From: a virus
Strand: one strand, 5' to 3'
Length of the DNA stretch: 64,000 nt
Virus record (IMG/VR): IMGVR_UViG_3300027743_000027
Span: 1 to 64,000 of that record
Part shown: piece after piece, positions 43,533 to 51,413 of the stretch
Layout of the letters: each line of letters begins with the position of its first letter
How positions within the stretch are numbered: position 1 is the first letter of the stretch
The notes under the pieces: model-generated
What the model was told of the DNA's origin: nothing
The model's database searches: none
Seen by the model: only the letters and a program-made list of their open reading frames with translations
Made by a program: the position numbers and the translations under genes

Positions 43533-45154
43533 TGACGTTCCCACCCGAGATCGAGATCAATCAAAACGCCGACGTGATCCTGGCGCGGATGAAGTCGAAC
43601 GATGCCATGATCGGCATCGACACCAGCCCCAACAGCCCGATGAACATGGCGCTGGCGCCTGTCAGCATCGAGCTAGCCGAGGCCTACCGCCAACTCGAGG
43701 CGATGCTGTGGCGCAACCGCCTGGTCGGGCCCGAGGGCGAGGTGGCCAGCGGCGACGACCTCGACGCCGTGGGCGACGAGCGCGGCATCTACCGCCTGCC
43801 TGGCATCCAGGCCACGGGCATCGTCCGCTTCCTGGGCCCGAGCGGCACGGCCATCGCGGCCAACACGGTGGTCACCACGCTGGGGCCGAACGTGCGGCGC
43901 TACACGACCGACGCGGCGGTGGTCATCCCGGTGGGCGAGGAGGTCGACGTGGCGGCCACGGCCATCGAGGTGGGCACCTCGAGTAACGTGCCCGCGGGCG
44001 CCATCCAGCTACTCGAGATCCCGATCACGCGTACCCGGGTGACCAATCCCGACGCCTTTCGCGGCGGCGTGGACGTCGAGAACGATGACGCCTACCGCGC
44101 TCGCGTTGTCGAGTTCGTCCGCGATCCGCCGAACGGCAGCAACCCGGCGCAGTACCGCAAGTGGGCGCGAGACATCCCGGGTGTCGGCGGCGCGATCACG
44201 CTGCGGCCAGGCGAGGTCGACGCGGGCCCACCCGGCACGGTCGACCTGTACATCGTGAACGCGCTGATGCTGCCCGCCGAGCAGGCGCTGGTCGACGCCG
44301 TGCAGGACTACATCGCGCCGCCGCGCATCATCACCGTCCAGGCCGAGGTCTTTACCATCGGTAATGCCAACGGCGTCAGCAACGTCAGCCAGCCCGGCGC
44401 CACGGGTCAGGCCGTCAGGCTGGCCTACAGCGCGGCTGGCCAGGGCGAGATCCACTACCGCCCGACGCTGGTCCAGGGCGGCAACTGGACCGCTCGCGTG
44501 CGTCTCGAGGCCAGCGCGGTGGCGGGCACGACCAGCCTGCTGCAGATCCACGCCTACAACGTCACGGGCGGCGTCATCGCGCCCGACGAGGCGGGCCACG
44601 CCGACGGCACCTCGAGCAAGACGCTGCGCGCCGTGGACATGAGCCTGACGTGGGTCGACTTCACCGTGCCCTTCTACTGGAATGGCACCGACATCATCGA
44701 GCTATACCTGACCCGGCTGGCCACCGACACGACCACCGAGGTCTTCGTCGACAGCGTCACCTGGCGCTCGCGCTTCAGCAACTACGAACTCGAGGGCCTG
44801 GCGCCGATCCTCGACGAGGTCCGCGTGAAGCCCGCCATCGGGCGGCCCATCGACGTCGCGGCCAGCATCCACATCCAGCCCGGCTACGCCTGGACGGGCA
44901 CGGGCAGCGTCCAGAGCCTGGTCGCGGCCGCGCTCAACGCCTACCTGCGCGAGCAGGCGCTGGCCAACGCGACCTCGCCCAGCACGGCCGTCAACGACAT
45001 CATCTACGGCGAGATCGGCGCGGTCATCCAGGCCACGCCGGGCGTCGACTACTACGACCCCGTCACGCTCCGAGTGAACGGCGCCACGGCCAACATCAGC
45101 GTCGCCAAGCGCGAGGTCGCGGTGCCCGGCGTCTACACGTTCACCCAAATCTAG
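43532..45154 (+). CDS. Baseplate J-like protein (XkdT-like) with an inserted beta domain
   Basis: 540 residues from GTG 43532. Residues 1-285 match gpJ/XkdT: YRQLEAMLWRNR, a beta segment with ATGIVRFLGPSGT, the GGVDVENDDAYRARV motif and RDIPGVGGA. The family's C-terminal part resumes near 415 (EVRVKPAIGRPIDVAASIHI). Between them, about residues 285-415, lies a jelly-roll-like module (GNWTARVRLEASA...TEVFVDSVTW) that resembles a carbohydrate-binding domain and is not part of the usual family. The insertion is seen; the sugar-binding role is inferred. Confidence 0.82.
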   Translation: MTFPPEIEINQNADVILARMKSNDAMIGIDTSPNSPMNMALAPVSIELAEAYRQLEAMLWRNRLVGPEGEVASGDDLDAVGDERGIYRLPGIQATGIVRFLGPSGTAIAANTVVTTLGPNVRRYTTDAAVVIPVGEEVDVAATAIEVGTSSNVPAGAIQLLEIPITRTRVTNPDAFRGGVDVENDDAYRARVVEFVRDPPNGSNPAQYRKWARDIPGVGGAITLRPGEVDAGPPGTVDLYIVNALMLPAEQALVDAVQDYIAPPRIITVQAEVFTIGNANGVSNVSQPGATGQAVRLAYSAAGQGEIHYRPTLVQGGNWTARVRLEASAVAGTTSLLQIHAYNVTGGVIAPDEAGHADGTSSKTLRAVDMSLTWVDFTVPFYWNGTDIIELYLTRLATDTTTEVFVDSVTWRSRFSNYELEGLAPILDEVRVKPAIGRPIDVAASIHIQPGYAWTGTGSVQSLVAAALNAYLREQALANATSPSTAVNDIIYGEIGAVIQATPGVDYYDPVTLRVNGATANISVAKREVAVPGVYTFTQI

Positions 45155-45161
45155 GACAGCC

Positions 45162-45815
45162 ATGACCAGCAGCAGCACGCCACCACCACCGCCCAAGACC
45201 AACGGCCTGGTCGAGTGGCCGATCTCGAGCGAGGTCGGCCGCGACATGCAGCGCATGGAGCCGTGGTTCATTCGCCGCTCGCCTGTGCTGTCGCGCCTGC
45301 TCGACGTCTACGGCGACGAGCTAGACACCTTCCTGGGCCTGCACGCCGAGATCCTGGCGCAGATGTTCGTCCGCACCAGCACCTGGGGCCTGACCTACTG
45401 GGAACTCGAGCTAGGCCTGCCCTACGTCACGGGCCTGACCGACACCGAGCGCGCTGATCGGATCATCGCCAAGATGCGGAGCTACCGCCAGGGCACGCCG
45501 TTCGTCATCCAGCTTGTCGCCAACTCGTACAACCTGGGCCACGTCACGCCCATCGAGGACTTCCCGGGGCGGCGGCTGATCATCCGTTTCGACGACATTC
45601 GCGGCGTGCCCAACAACCTGGCCAGCCTGCAGGACACGCTCGAGCATCTGGTCCGTGCCAGCGCCCTGCTCGAGTACCAGTTCAGTTACATGCTGTGGCA
45701 GGAGGTCAAGGCCAGCGGCGTCCTGTGGGGCCAGATGAAGGCCTCCAACACGACCTGGGAGCAACTGCGGACGATGTCGCCCGCGGATCTGCCGACCGAC
45801 ACCCCGTACCCGTGA
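45162..45815 (+). CDS. Baseplate protein (XkdU/DUF2313-like)
   Basis: 217 residues. The RRSPVLSRLLDVYGDELDTF helix, the WELELGLP segment and the RADRIIAKMRSYRQGTP motif are those of DUF2313/XkdU-type proteins, which end the wedge gene set after gpJ. Normal length. It is followed by another fibre gene. Confidence 0.78.
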   Translation: MTSSSTPPPPPKTNGLVEWPISSEVGRDMQRMEPWFIRRSPVLSRLLDVYGDELDTFLGLHAEILAQMFVRTSTWGLTYWELELGLPYVTGLTDTERADRIIAKMRSYRQGTPFVIQLVANSYNLGHVTPIEDFPGRRLIIRFDDIRGVPNNLASLQDTLEHLVRASALLEYQFSYMLWQEVKASGVLWGQMKASNTTWEQLRTMSPADLPTDTPYP

Positions 45816-45825
45816 GGAGTAACCG

Positions 45826-47349
45826 ATGGCGCTGAGCCCACGCTTCCAACTCGACGACATCCTGGGCAACGAGGTCGTCGATTTCGCTGTCCTGCAGGCC
45901 AACAACGACAAGCTCGACGTGGCCGCCGCCAGCCAGGCGCTGGCCAACACGTTCACCAACGTCCAGACGATCCACCGGGCAGCGGTGGGCAACCCGGCGC
46001 TGCAGGTCCGCCTGACCGCCGACGGCTCGCCGCGCCTGGCGATCAATGCCGACGGCTCGCTCAACTGGGGGCCCTCGAGCCTGCAGGTGGCCAGCGGCGT
46101 GATGACCATCGGCAGCGCGGCGCTGCGCGCTCCCTCGCTGCAGGTGGCTGCGGGCGCCGCTGCCACGCCCAGCCTGAGCTTCAGCACCGACCCGGACACG
46201 GGCATCTTCAGCGGCGGCGCCGACATCCTGGCGCTGGCGGTTGGCGGCGTCGAGACCAACCGCATCAACAATCAGGGCGAGATCCGCTTCAACCGCACCA
46301 ATGCCCGCATCGCCGCGGGCACGGGCGACGACCCCGCAACGCCTGGCGAGCGCCTGGTCCAGATCAACGCGCTGACGATCACGCCCGGCCGCCTCTTCGC
46401 CGCCTCGCTGGCGGTCGCGGGCACGAGCGCCCACACGGGCGCGGCGACCTTCGCGGCGGGCGTCAACGTCACGGGCAACAGCGTCTTCAACCAGTCGCTG
46501 CAGGTCGCGGGCGACCTGAACGCCTACGGCGGCCGGGTCAACTTCGAGGGCAGCAACGTCGTCTACATCCAGTGGCGCGGCGACCTGGGCGCGCTCTACA
46601 TCCCGTATGGCAACGGCATCTACACCACCGCAGGCACGTTTACGGGTGTGCTCAGCACCTCGAGCGACCTGCGCGCCAGCGGGCGGCTGATCGTTGGCGG
46701 CTACGACGCGGGCTGGACAGCCAACTTCGCCGCCAACGCCATCACCGCGGGCCGCTTCTACCAGCAGAACAACGCGGGCGCCTACTGCCTGGACATCACC
46801 GATGCCAGCGTCAGCTACAACGCGGCCAACAAGATCGTGCAGCGCGACGGCGCGGGCGGCATCCAGTGCGCGGGCCTGTACATCCCGACGGGTGCGCAGG
46901 GCGGCAAGCCGACGCATGTCATGGGCCAGACAGGCGACGGGAATGCGCGCTGGTGGCCAGCCTCTGCCGTCGGCCCTCCAGCTAGTCCTGTGACGCTGGC
47001 CCAGGGCTGGACCTGCACCGTTGACTACCCTGACTTCGGACAACAGGTCAGTGCGTTCGGTGTCGACCGAACGGGTTACTGGCTGATTGTCATGCGCGGT
47101 CAGCTTGGCACGGGGCATGGCGGCGGGCATTACTACCGCCTCGACATCGACGGCGTCGGTGGCAGTGTCGATACCGGGATGTCTGACGCGGGTGGCGACG
47201 AATCGCTGACCGCCTCAGTCGGCTTACGCTATGGCCCCGTGCTGATCGGCCCCGGCAACGTCATTCGCACCTACGCCAACAAGGCGGAAGGTTCTTTCAC
47301 GGGCACGACCTACGCCTACTTCATGCCCACCAGCAGCTACAACGGCTGA
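45826..47349 (+). CDS. Second tail fibre protein
   Basis: 507 residues with a GTGAGGAG ribosome-binding site. The N-terminus (SPRFQLDDILGNEVVDFAVL) looks like an attachment domain. The middle has TPSLSFSTDPDTGIFSGGAD and repeated short strands typical of trimeric fibres. The last 130 residues form a compact beta domain (GWTCTVDYPDFGQQV onward) with slightly different codon use, probably the receptor-binding tip. Confidence 0.75.
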   Translation: MALSPRFQLDDILGNEVVDFAVLQANNDKLDVAAASQALANTFTNVQTIHRAAVGNPALQVRLTADGSPRLAINADGSLNWGPSSLQVASGVMTIGSAALRAPSLQVAAGAAATPSLSFSTDPDTGIFSGGADILALAVGGVETNRINNQGEIRFNRTNARIAAGTGDDPATPGERLVQINALTITPGRLFAASLAVAGTSAHTGAATFAAGVNVTGNSVFNQSLQVAGDLNAYGGRVNFEGSNVVYIQWRGDLGALYIPYGNGIYTTAGTFTGVLSTSSDLRASGRLIVGGYDAGWTANFAANAITAGRFYQQNNAGAYCLDITDASVSYNAANKIVQRDGAGGIQCAGLYIPTGAQGGKPTHVMGQTGDGNARWWPASAVGPPASPVTLAQGWTCTVDYPDFGQQVSAFGVDRTGYWLIVMRGQLGTGHGGGHYYRLDIDGVGGSVDTGMSDAGGDESLTASVGLRYGPVLIGPGNVIRTYANKAEGSFTGTTYAYFMPTSSYNG

Positions 47350-47361
47350 GAGGACCACCAC

Positions 47362-47727
47362 ATGGCAGAACAGTTCACGATGCAGGTCAGCGACCGCTCG
47401 CTGCGCCGCGTGCAGATCTCGATGGCGGCGGTCCAGGCCGCCGACCAGACCGCGCAGGCCGCGCTGCAGGCCCTGCAGAACATGGTCGGCCAGGCGCGCA
47501 AGGGCCTCGACGACGCGCTGGGCGCGCTCTGCGACGCCAATGACCAGACGCTGCCCGCCGACTACACGCTGACGGTCAACCAGGCCGCGGGCTCGATCAC
47601 CATCAGCACCGACGTGCAGCCCGCGGGCGTGACCATGCTGCCACCGCTCGAGGGCCAGACCAACGGCCAGGCGAACGGCCAGGGCCTGCTGAGCGCGGTC
47701 CCCGCGGATGCGCAGCGCGACCCATGA
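47362..47727 (+). CDS. Coiled-coil hypothetical protein
   Basis: 121 residues with a GAGAGGACC ribosome-binding site. A long Ala/Gln helix (residues 15-50) precedes a short beta region and a Gln/Asn-rich tail. Its stop overlaps the LGFP-like gene. No family recognised. Confidence 0.55.
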   Translation: MAEQFTMQVSDRSLRRVQISMAAVQAADQTAQAALQALQNMVGQARKGLDDALGALCDANDQTLPADYTLTVNQAAGSITISTDVQPAGVTMLPPLEGQTNGQANGQGLLSAVPADAQRDP

Positions 47728-47945
47728 GCATGATCGACCACGTCATCTGGGACGTCGGCGGTGGCGGTGACTTCAACCCGGATGGCGCGATCTACAAGCT
47801 GTGGCGCGGTTATCGCGACGCCGGGCAGTACCTGGGCTTGCCGATCTCGCCCGAGGTGCAGGTGTCCGACGAGGAGGTGCAGCAGCCGTTCTCGAGCGGC
47901 GCCGTGATCGCCTGGAACCCTCGCGATGGGGCGCGCCTGGTGTGA
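47724..47945 (+). CDS. LGFP-like cell-wall binding module
   Basis: 73 residues in ATGA overlap. After a short lead, GAIYKLWRGYRDAGQYLGLP, then Phe-Ser-Ser-Gly and IAWNPRDGARLV, follow the LGFP repeat pattern (W, LG.P, F..G, W, GA..V). LGFP repeats bind the envelope of mycolate-type Actinomycetota. Here a single module is encoded as a separate gene and is coupled by a GTGA overlap to the GH25 lysin, so I infer it acts as the lysin's binding subunit. Confidence 0.65.
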   Translation: MSMIDHVIWDVGGGGDFNPDGAIYKLWRGYRDAGQYLGLPISPEVQVSDEEVQQPFSSGAVIAWNPRDGARLV

Positions 47946-48571
47946 GCCTGGCGCCCGCGCTGCTGTGGCCGCCGCAGGCCCGCCTCGAGCCGCCCACGCC
48001 GCCACTCGACCTGGGCATCAAGAACTGGATCGACGTCTCGAACTACCAGGGCACGCTGACCCCGGACTGGTTCGCGCACTGGACCGCCCGCGGCTACGGC
48101 GGCCTGGTCGTCCAGGCGGTGCGCGGCTACGCGGGTGAGGTGCTGACGCAGCAGCAACTGACCGCCGCACTCGAGGTGGGCTGGGACATTGCGGGCTACA
48201 TCTGGTGCTGGGCGCGCCAGGCGCAGAACATGGCCAGCGTGCGCGAGCGGCTGAGCTACTTCGACGGCTTCGCGCTCGACTTCCTGGCGGTCGACGTCGA
48301 GGACATGAACACCACCACGGGCGACGTCGAGGCGACGCTGGCGGCCGCTGACGAGTATCAGGAGGACCGCGCCTGGATCTACACGGGCAAGTGGGTCTTC
48401 GACAAGCTGGGCTGGAGCAACCAGCGTCACTGGGCCGACCGCAAGCTGTGGTTCTCGGCCTACGATGGCATCGCGGACGTCGACGTGGGCTTCGTCCCGT
48501 TCGGTGGCTGGACGCAGGGCGAGATGAAGCAGTGGACCGACATGCCCGTTGACCAGAACGTCCGCCGATGA
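47942..48571 (+). CDS. GH25-family endolysin
   Basis: 209 residues from GTG 47942. A Pro-rich start leads into IDVSNYQGTL with Asp31, then LAVDVED with Asp118 and Glu120, the acidic D-x-E of GH25 muramidases, and a late LWFSAYDG and Trp-rich end. These enzymes cut the glycan backbone of peptidoglycan. No wall-binding domain is attached; the upstream LGFP-like protein may supply it. Coupled to the C39-like gene by ATGA. Confidence 0.85.
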   Translation: MSLAPALLWPPQARLEPPTPPLDLGIKNWIDVSNYQGTLTPDWFAHWTARGYGGLVVQAVRGYAGEVLTQQQLTAALEVGWDIAGYIWCWARQAQNMASVRERLSYFDGFALDFLAVDVEDMNTTTGDVEATLAAADEYQEDRAWIYTGKWVFDKLGWSNQRHWADRKLWFSAYDGIADVDVGFVPFGGWTQGEMKQWTDMPVDQNVRR

Positions 48572-49137
48572 CGGTTGCGCCGCCGCTACTCTATTGCCCG
48601 CCGCGGGTCTGGGAGCACGAGCCCTGGCCCGAGCCCGTCGACCCGCCGCTACTGCAGTTCGACCGCCAGGAGCCGCGAGTCGACCAGACCGCCAACTGGA
48701 CGTGCGCGTGCGCCAGCCTGGCCTGGGTCATGAACGCGCTGGGCGAGCCCGCGCCAGACGACGGCGGCAAGTGGAACGAATGGACGGCCGTGGTCGAGCT
48801 ACGGCGCGTGGCAGGCGACCGGGCGGTGACGCCCGAGTACGGCCTGGCGTGGGCCTCTGGCGTGGACCTCGAGTTGCTTTACAACACGTATGGCTACGCC
48901 TGTGAGCGGCTGCTCGATGCCTCGTGGGCCGATCTGGTCTACCTGTGTGACCTGGGCGTCGGCCAGCTTGGCGGCGCCCGCTGGTATCACTGGAGCGGCC
49001 TGCGCGACTACGACGGCCTCGAGTTCGAACTGGCCAACCCGGCGGCGCGCTGGAAGAACGTCGGCCAGCAACTCGACGCGGCCGAATGGAACGCCTGGGG
49101 CCGCTGGAATGCGGTCGTCGTCACCGAGCGCCTGTGA
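48568..49137 (+). CDS. C39-like cysteine peptidase, second lysin
   Basis: 189 residues. TANWTCACASLAWVMNALG places the catalytic Cys (46 or 48) at a helix start; ARWYHWSGLRDYDG supplies His141, and ELANPA supplies Asn157. This is the papain-like order of C39-like peptidases found in phage lysins. Located between the GH25 lysin and a holin-like gene, it likely cuts peptide cross-links during lysis. Confidence 0.75.
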   Translation: MTVAPPLLYCPPRVWEHEPWPEPVDPPLLQFDRQEPRVDQTANWTCACASLAWVMNALGEPAPDDGGKWNEWTAVVELRRVAGDRAVTPEYGLAWASGVDLELLYNTYGYACERLLDASWADLVYLCDLGVGQLGGARWYHWSGLRDYDGLEFELANPAARWKNVGQQLDAAEWNAWGRWNAVVVTERL

Positions 49138-49140
49138 GCC

Positions 49141-49362
49141 ATGTCGATGAGCCCGGAGCGACTGCGGGCGCTGCACCTGTGGCTGGCGGTGCTGTGGCTG
49201 GTGGTCGGCATTCCCGCGGGCGTCTACATCACCTACTTCATGGCCGAGCCCCACGCCGCGTTCGCCATTCTGGTGGTCAGCCTGTACGCCAACTCGGTCA
49301 CCCACCTGTCGGCCTACGGCGCGGCGCGAGCCGAGATCACCACCCCAACCGAGGAGACGTGA
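49141..49362 (+). CDS. Holin-like membrane protein
   Basis: 73 residues with two transmembrane helices (LHLWLAVLWLVVGIPAGVYI and FAILVVSLYANSVTHL) and a short charged tail. It lies directly after the two lysin genes, the usual place for a holin. No specific family motif, so the role is from topology and context. Confidence 0.7.
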   Translation: MSMSPERLRALHLWLAVLWLVVGIPAGVYITYFMAEPHAAFAILVVSLYANSVTHLSAYGAARAEITTPTEET

Positions 49363-49364
49363 GT

Positions 49365-49544
49365 ATGCGCACTGTGATCGGCCCACGTGGCGAGCCCGCG
49401 GGCGGTGCCTCTGGCTTCGTTCAGCCTGTCAGCCCGACCAGCGGCGGCAAGCCGAACCCGGGCACCAAGAAGGACCGCCGCCTCAAGGAGAATCGCACCA
49501 AGACGAGCAAGACGAGCAAGAGCGGCGCGATCAAGCGGAGGTGA
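49365..49544 (+). CDS. Small basic protein
   Basis: 59 residues. Gly/Pro-rich first half, then a Lys/Arg/Ser/Thr tail (KKDRRLKENRTK, KTSKTSK). Likely unstructured and nucleic-acid binding by charge. It ends just before a second, still smaller Lys-rich gene. Confidence 0.55.
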   Translation: MRTVIGPRGEPAGGASGFVQPVSPTSGGKPNPGTKKDRRLKENRTKTSKTSKSGAIKRR

Positions 49545-49545
49545 T

Positions 49546-49644
49546 ATGGGCAAGGGCAAGCTGAGCAACCTGGGCGGCAAGAAGGCCAAGCCGTTCGGCA
49601 CCAAGGGCGGCGGCAAAGTGCCGAAAGGCGGCAAGAAAAAGTAG
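49546..49644 (+). CDS. Tiny Lys/Gly-rich protein
   Basis: 32 residues starting at ATG 49546 after GGAGGT. About a third of the residues are Lys and another third Gly, ending KKK. It resembles small basic packaging or DNA-condensing peptides, but that is only compositional. It is the last gene before the first early-type promoter. Confidence 0.5.
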   Translation: MGKGKLSNLGGKKAKPFGTKGGGKVPKGGKKK

Positions 49645-49655
49645 CGCTCGAATCC

Positions 49656-49685
49656 TTGCACTCTGGTGTGCTTGGCGCGTATAGT
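49656..49685 (+). promoter_or_regulatory. Promoter of the 49.7 kb operon
   Basis: TTGCAC (49656-49661), 18 bp, then TATAGT (49680-49685) preceded by GCG. The -10 core with its GCG/ACG prefix is shared by several promoters to the right (50464, 52257, 54639, 56923, 60244). A leader hairpin follows. Confidence 0.65.
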
Positions 49686-49692
49686 GGTGTCA

Positions 49693-49711
49693 CCAGCCGA
49701 TGGAGGGCTGG
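49693..49711 (+). promoter_or_regulatory. Leader hairpin with Shine-Dalgarno in loop (copy 1)
   Basis: CCAGCC (49693-49698) pairs with GGCTGG (49706-49711) around the loop GATGGAG, which contains the start of the GGAGG ribosome-binding site for ATG 49717. Copies at 54653 and 56939 keep the loop exactly but change one stem pair in a compensatory way. Confidence 0.6.
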
Positions 49712-49716
49712 CAGCC

Positions 49717-49941
49717 ATGAACATCTGCGACGACACCTGCGGCAGCGAAGGCTACTTCGATCCGAGCCGCGAAGCGTTGATGTGTGATTCCTGCGGCAAG
49801 GCCGATCTCGGCCTGGCGCTGACCCGGCTCAGCAAGAGCCTGATCCGCAAGGACGACGACGCCGCCGTGCGGCGCTACGCTCGCCTGGTGTGCGGCACCT
49901 GGGCCGTGGCCGTCGAGGCCACCTGGCAGGTGCCCGCGTGA
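49717..49941 (+). CDS. Small Cys-rich protein
   Basis: 74 residues starting at ATG 49717, downstream of the leader hairpin. Cys pairs CDDTC and CDSC form a likely zinc ribbon, followed by a basic helix (RRYARLVCG). Function unknown. Coupled to the next gene by GTGA. Confidence 0.65.
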   Translation: MNICDDTCGSEGYFDPSREALMCDSCGKADLGLALTRLSKSLIRKDDDAAVRRYARLVCGTWAVAVEATWQVPA

Positions 49942-50213
49942 CGCCAACCAACTACTACGGCGTGCGGCTGGCCAAGCTGCCGCCCGCCGAGCGGATCGGG
50001 CGCCTGCGGCTGATCCTGGGCGAGACGCTGACGGCGGTGCCACGCCAGCATCGCTACGGCCAGTGCCCGAATGGGAAGGGCGCTCGCTGCGACCACGGCG
50101 CGGCCTGGACCTCGAGTGAGCTTGACGGCCTGACGTACACGCTGTGGAAGGTCGGCCGCTTCGACAAGGACGGCGCCATCGTCGGCGGCGCGCATGATGG
50201 AGCCCCGACGTGA
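49938..50213 (+). CDS. Hypothetical protein
   Basis: 91 residues from GTG 49938. Basic N-terminal helix (LAKLPPAERIGRLRLILGETL), then CPNGKGARCDHG, which could bind a metal, and a beta end. No family recognised. Coupled on both sides by GTGA overlaps. Confidence 0.55.
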   Translation: MTPTNYYGVRLAKLPPAERIGRLRLILGETLTAVPRQHRYGQCPNGKGARCDHGAAWTSSELDGLTYTLWKVGRFDKDGAIVGGAHDGAPT

Positions 50214-50398
50214 AGCGCGCCTGGTGTGCCATCCACGGCGCCGAGCGGCACCTGCTGGTGTGGGTGTGCGGCAACTGCGGCACCCGCCTCGACGGCTGGG
50301 GCGAGCGCACCTGCGAGCGCACCTGCCACGGCGCCTGGCGCAAGACCTGGCTGCCCGACGGCGAGGCGCAGACCTCCTGGCGCTGCATCGAGAGCTAG
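50210..50398 (+). CDS. Small zinc-ribbon-like protein
   Basis: 62 residues from GTG 50210. Six Cys, including CGNC and CERTC, plus several Trp and His. Probably one or two zinc sites. Last gene of the operon; no terminator is visible before the next promoter. Confidence 0.6.
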   Translation: MKRAWCAIHGAERHLLVWVCGNCGTRLDGWGERTCERTCHGAWRKTWLPDGEAQTSWRCIES

Positions 50399-50426
50399 CG
50401 CCAGTGGCCTTTTGTGACGCGAATAT

Positions 50427-50469
50427 GTCACCGAAATTGTTGTCAGCCGCTGAGCTTGACGCGTATATT
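50427..50469 (+). promoter_or_regulatory. Promoter with upstream box; probably leaderless
   Basis: GTCACCGAAATT (50427-50438), TTGTCA (50440-50445), 18 bp, TATATT (50464-50469). ATG 50476 starts only seven bases after the -10, so transcription should begin at or next to the start codon. The upstream box lies 13 bp before the -35, as at 54603, 56886 and 58654. Confidence 0.7.
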
Positions 50470-50475
50470 GTCGGC

Positions 50476-50670
50476 ATGACCAGCAGCCAACCAGCAGCCT
50501 TCCACGGCTACTGCCGCATTGCCGATGAGTTCCGCACCCCAGTCCACGCCGCCCAGCTTGTGGTCAGCTTCAAGAGCGACCCGCACAACACCCCGATCAA
50601 GTGCTGCCACACGTGCCAGCAGTCCTTCGACTGGAACAGCCTGCTGAACGTGCTCGAGGTGCTCGCGTGA
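50476..50670 (+). CDS. Small protein ahead of DNA methyltransferase
   Basis: 64 residues from ATG 50476, which lies directly at the predicted transcription start; the longer upstream reading frame lacks any start signal. It contains a CCHTC cluster near residue 43 and short helices. Coupled to the methyltransferase by GTGA, so it may be an accessory protein. No family recognised. Confidence 0.6.
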   Translation: MTSSQPAAFHGYCRIADEFRTPVHAAQLVVSFKSDPHNTPIKCCHTCQQSFDWNSLLNVLEVLA

Positions 50671-51413
50671 GCGACCGCCCGCGCCTGCTCGACCTGTGCT
50701 GTGGCGTCGGCGGCGCCAGCGTTGGCTACCTGCGCGCTGGCTGGGCCGTGACAGGCGTCGACCTCAAGCCGCAGCCCAACTACGGCGGCACCGACTTCGT
50801 CCAGGCCGACGCCATCGAGTACCTGGCCGCGAACATCCACCAGTTCGATGCCGTCCACGCCAGCTTCCCGTGCCAGGGCTACAGCATCGCCACGCCGACG
50901 TGGGCCAAGCAGCAGGAGGCCGAGGGCTGGTATCGGACCGACCTGATCCCGACGGCTCGAGCGATCTGCGACGACTACGGCATGCCGCTGGTCATGGAGA
51001 ACGTGCCGCGGGCCGAGCGCGACTACCGCCACCCGAGCCTGGTCGTCAACACCTACGGCACCGACCTGGGGCCCGAGTTTGACGGCACGCCCGAGCAGAT
51101 GCTGCTGCCCGTGCAGCGGCCGATCACCCTGTGCGGCCAGCAGTTCGGCCTGCCGATCATCCGCCACCGCGTCTTCGAGGTCGGTGAGATGGTCAGCCCG
51201 CTGCCGCACCAGCCGCACCAGGGCAGCGTGCGCGGCGGCGAGATCATCACCGTCGCAGGCCACGGTGCCGACAACGCCAAGGGCAACTCGAGCCTGAACG
51301 CCTGGCGCTGGGCGATGGCCATGCCGTGGGCCAAGTCCAGGCACGAGCTAGCCGAGGCCATTCCACCCGCCTACACCCAGTACCTGGGCGAGCAGATCCT
51401 CCGATGGCTGTGA
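50667..51413 (+). CDS. C5 cytosine DNA methyltransferase
   Basis: 248 residues from GTG 50667. The SAM-binding start (LLDLCCGVGGASVGYLRAGW), then FPCQGYS with catalytic Cys69, and MENVP at about 110-114 are motifs I, IV and VI of C5 methyltransferases. A short target-recognition region is followed by the C-terminal IPPAYTQYLGEQI, like motif X. Phage-encoded enzymes of this type protect DNA from restriction or mimic host methylation. No partner endonuclease is adjacent. Target sequence unknown. Confidence 0.9.
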   Translation: MSDRPRLLDLCCGVGGASVGYLRAGWAVTGVDLKPQPNYGGTDFVQADAIEYLAANIHQFDAVHASFPCQGYSIATPTWAKQQEAEGWYRTDLIPTARAICDDYGMPLVMENVPRAERDYRHPSLVVNTYGTDLGPEFDGTPEQMLLPVQRPITLCGQQFGLPIIRHRVFEVGEMVSPLPHQPHQGSVRGGEIITVAGHGADNAKGNSSLNAWRWAMAMPWAKSRHELAEAIPPAYTQYLGEQILRWL

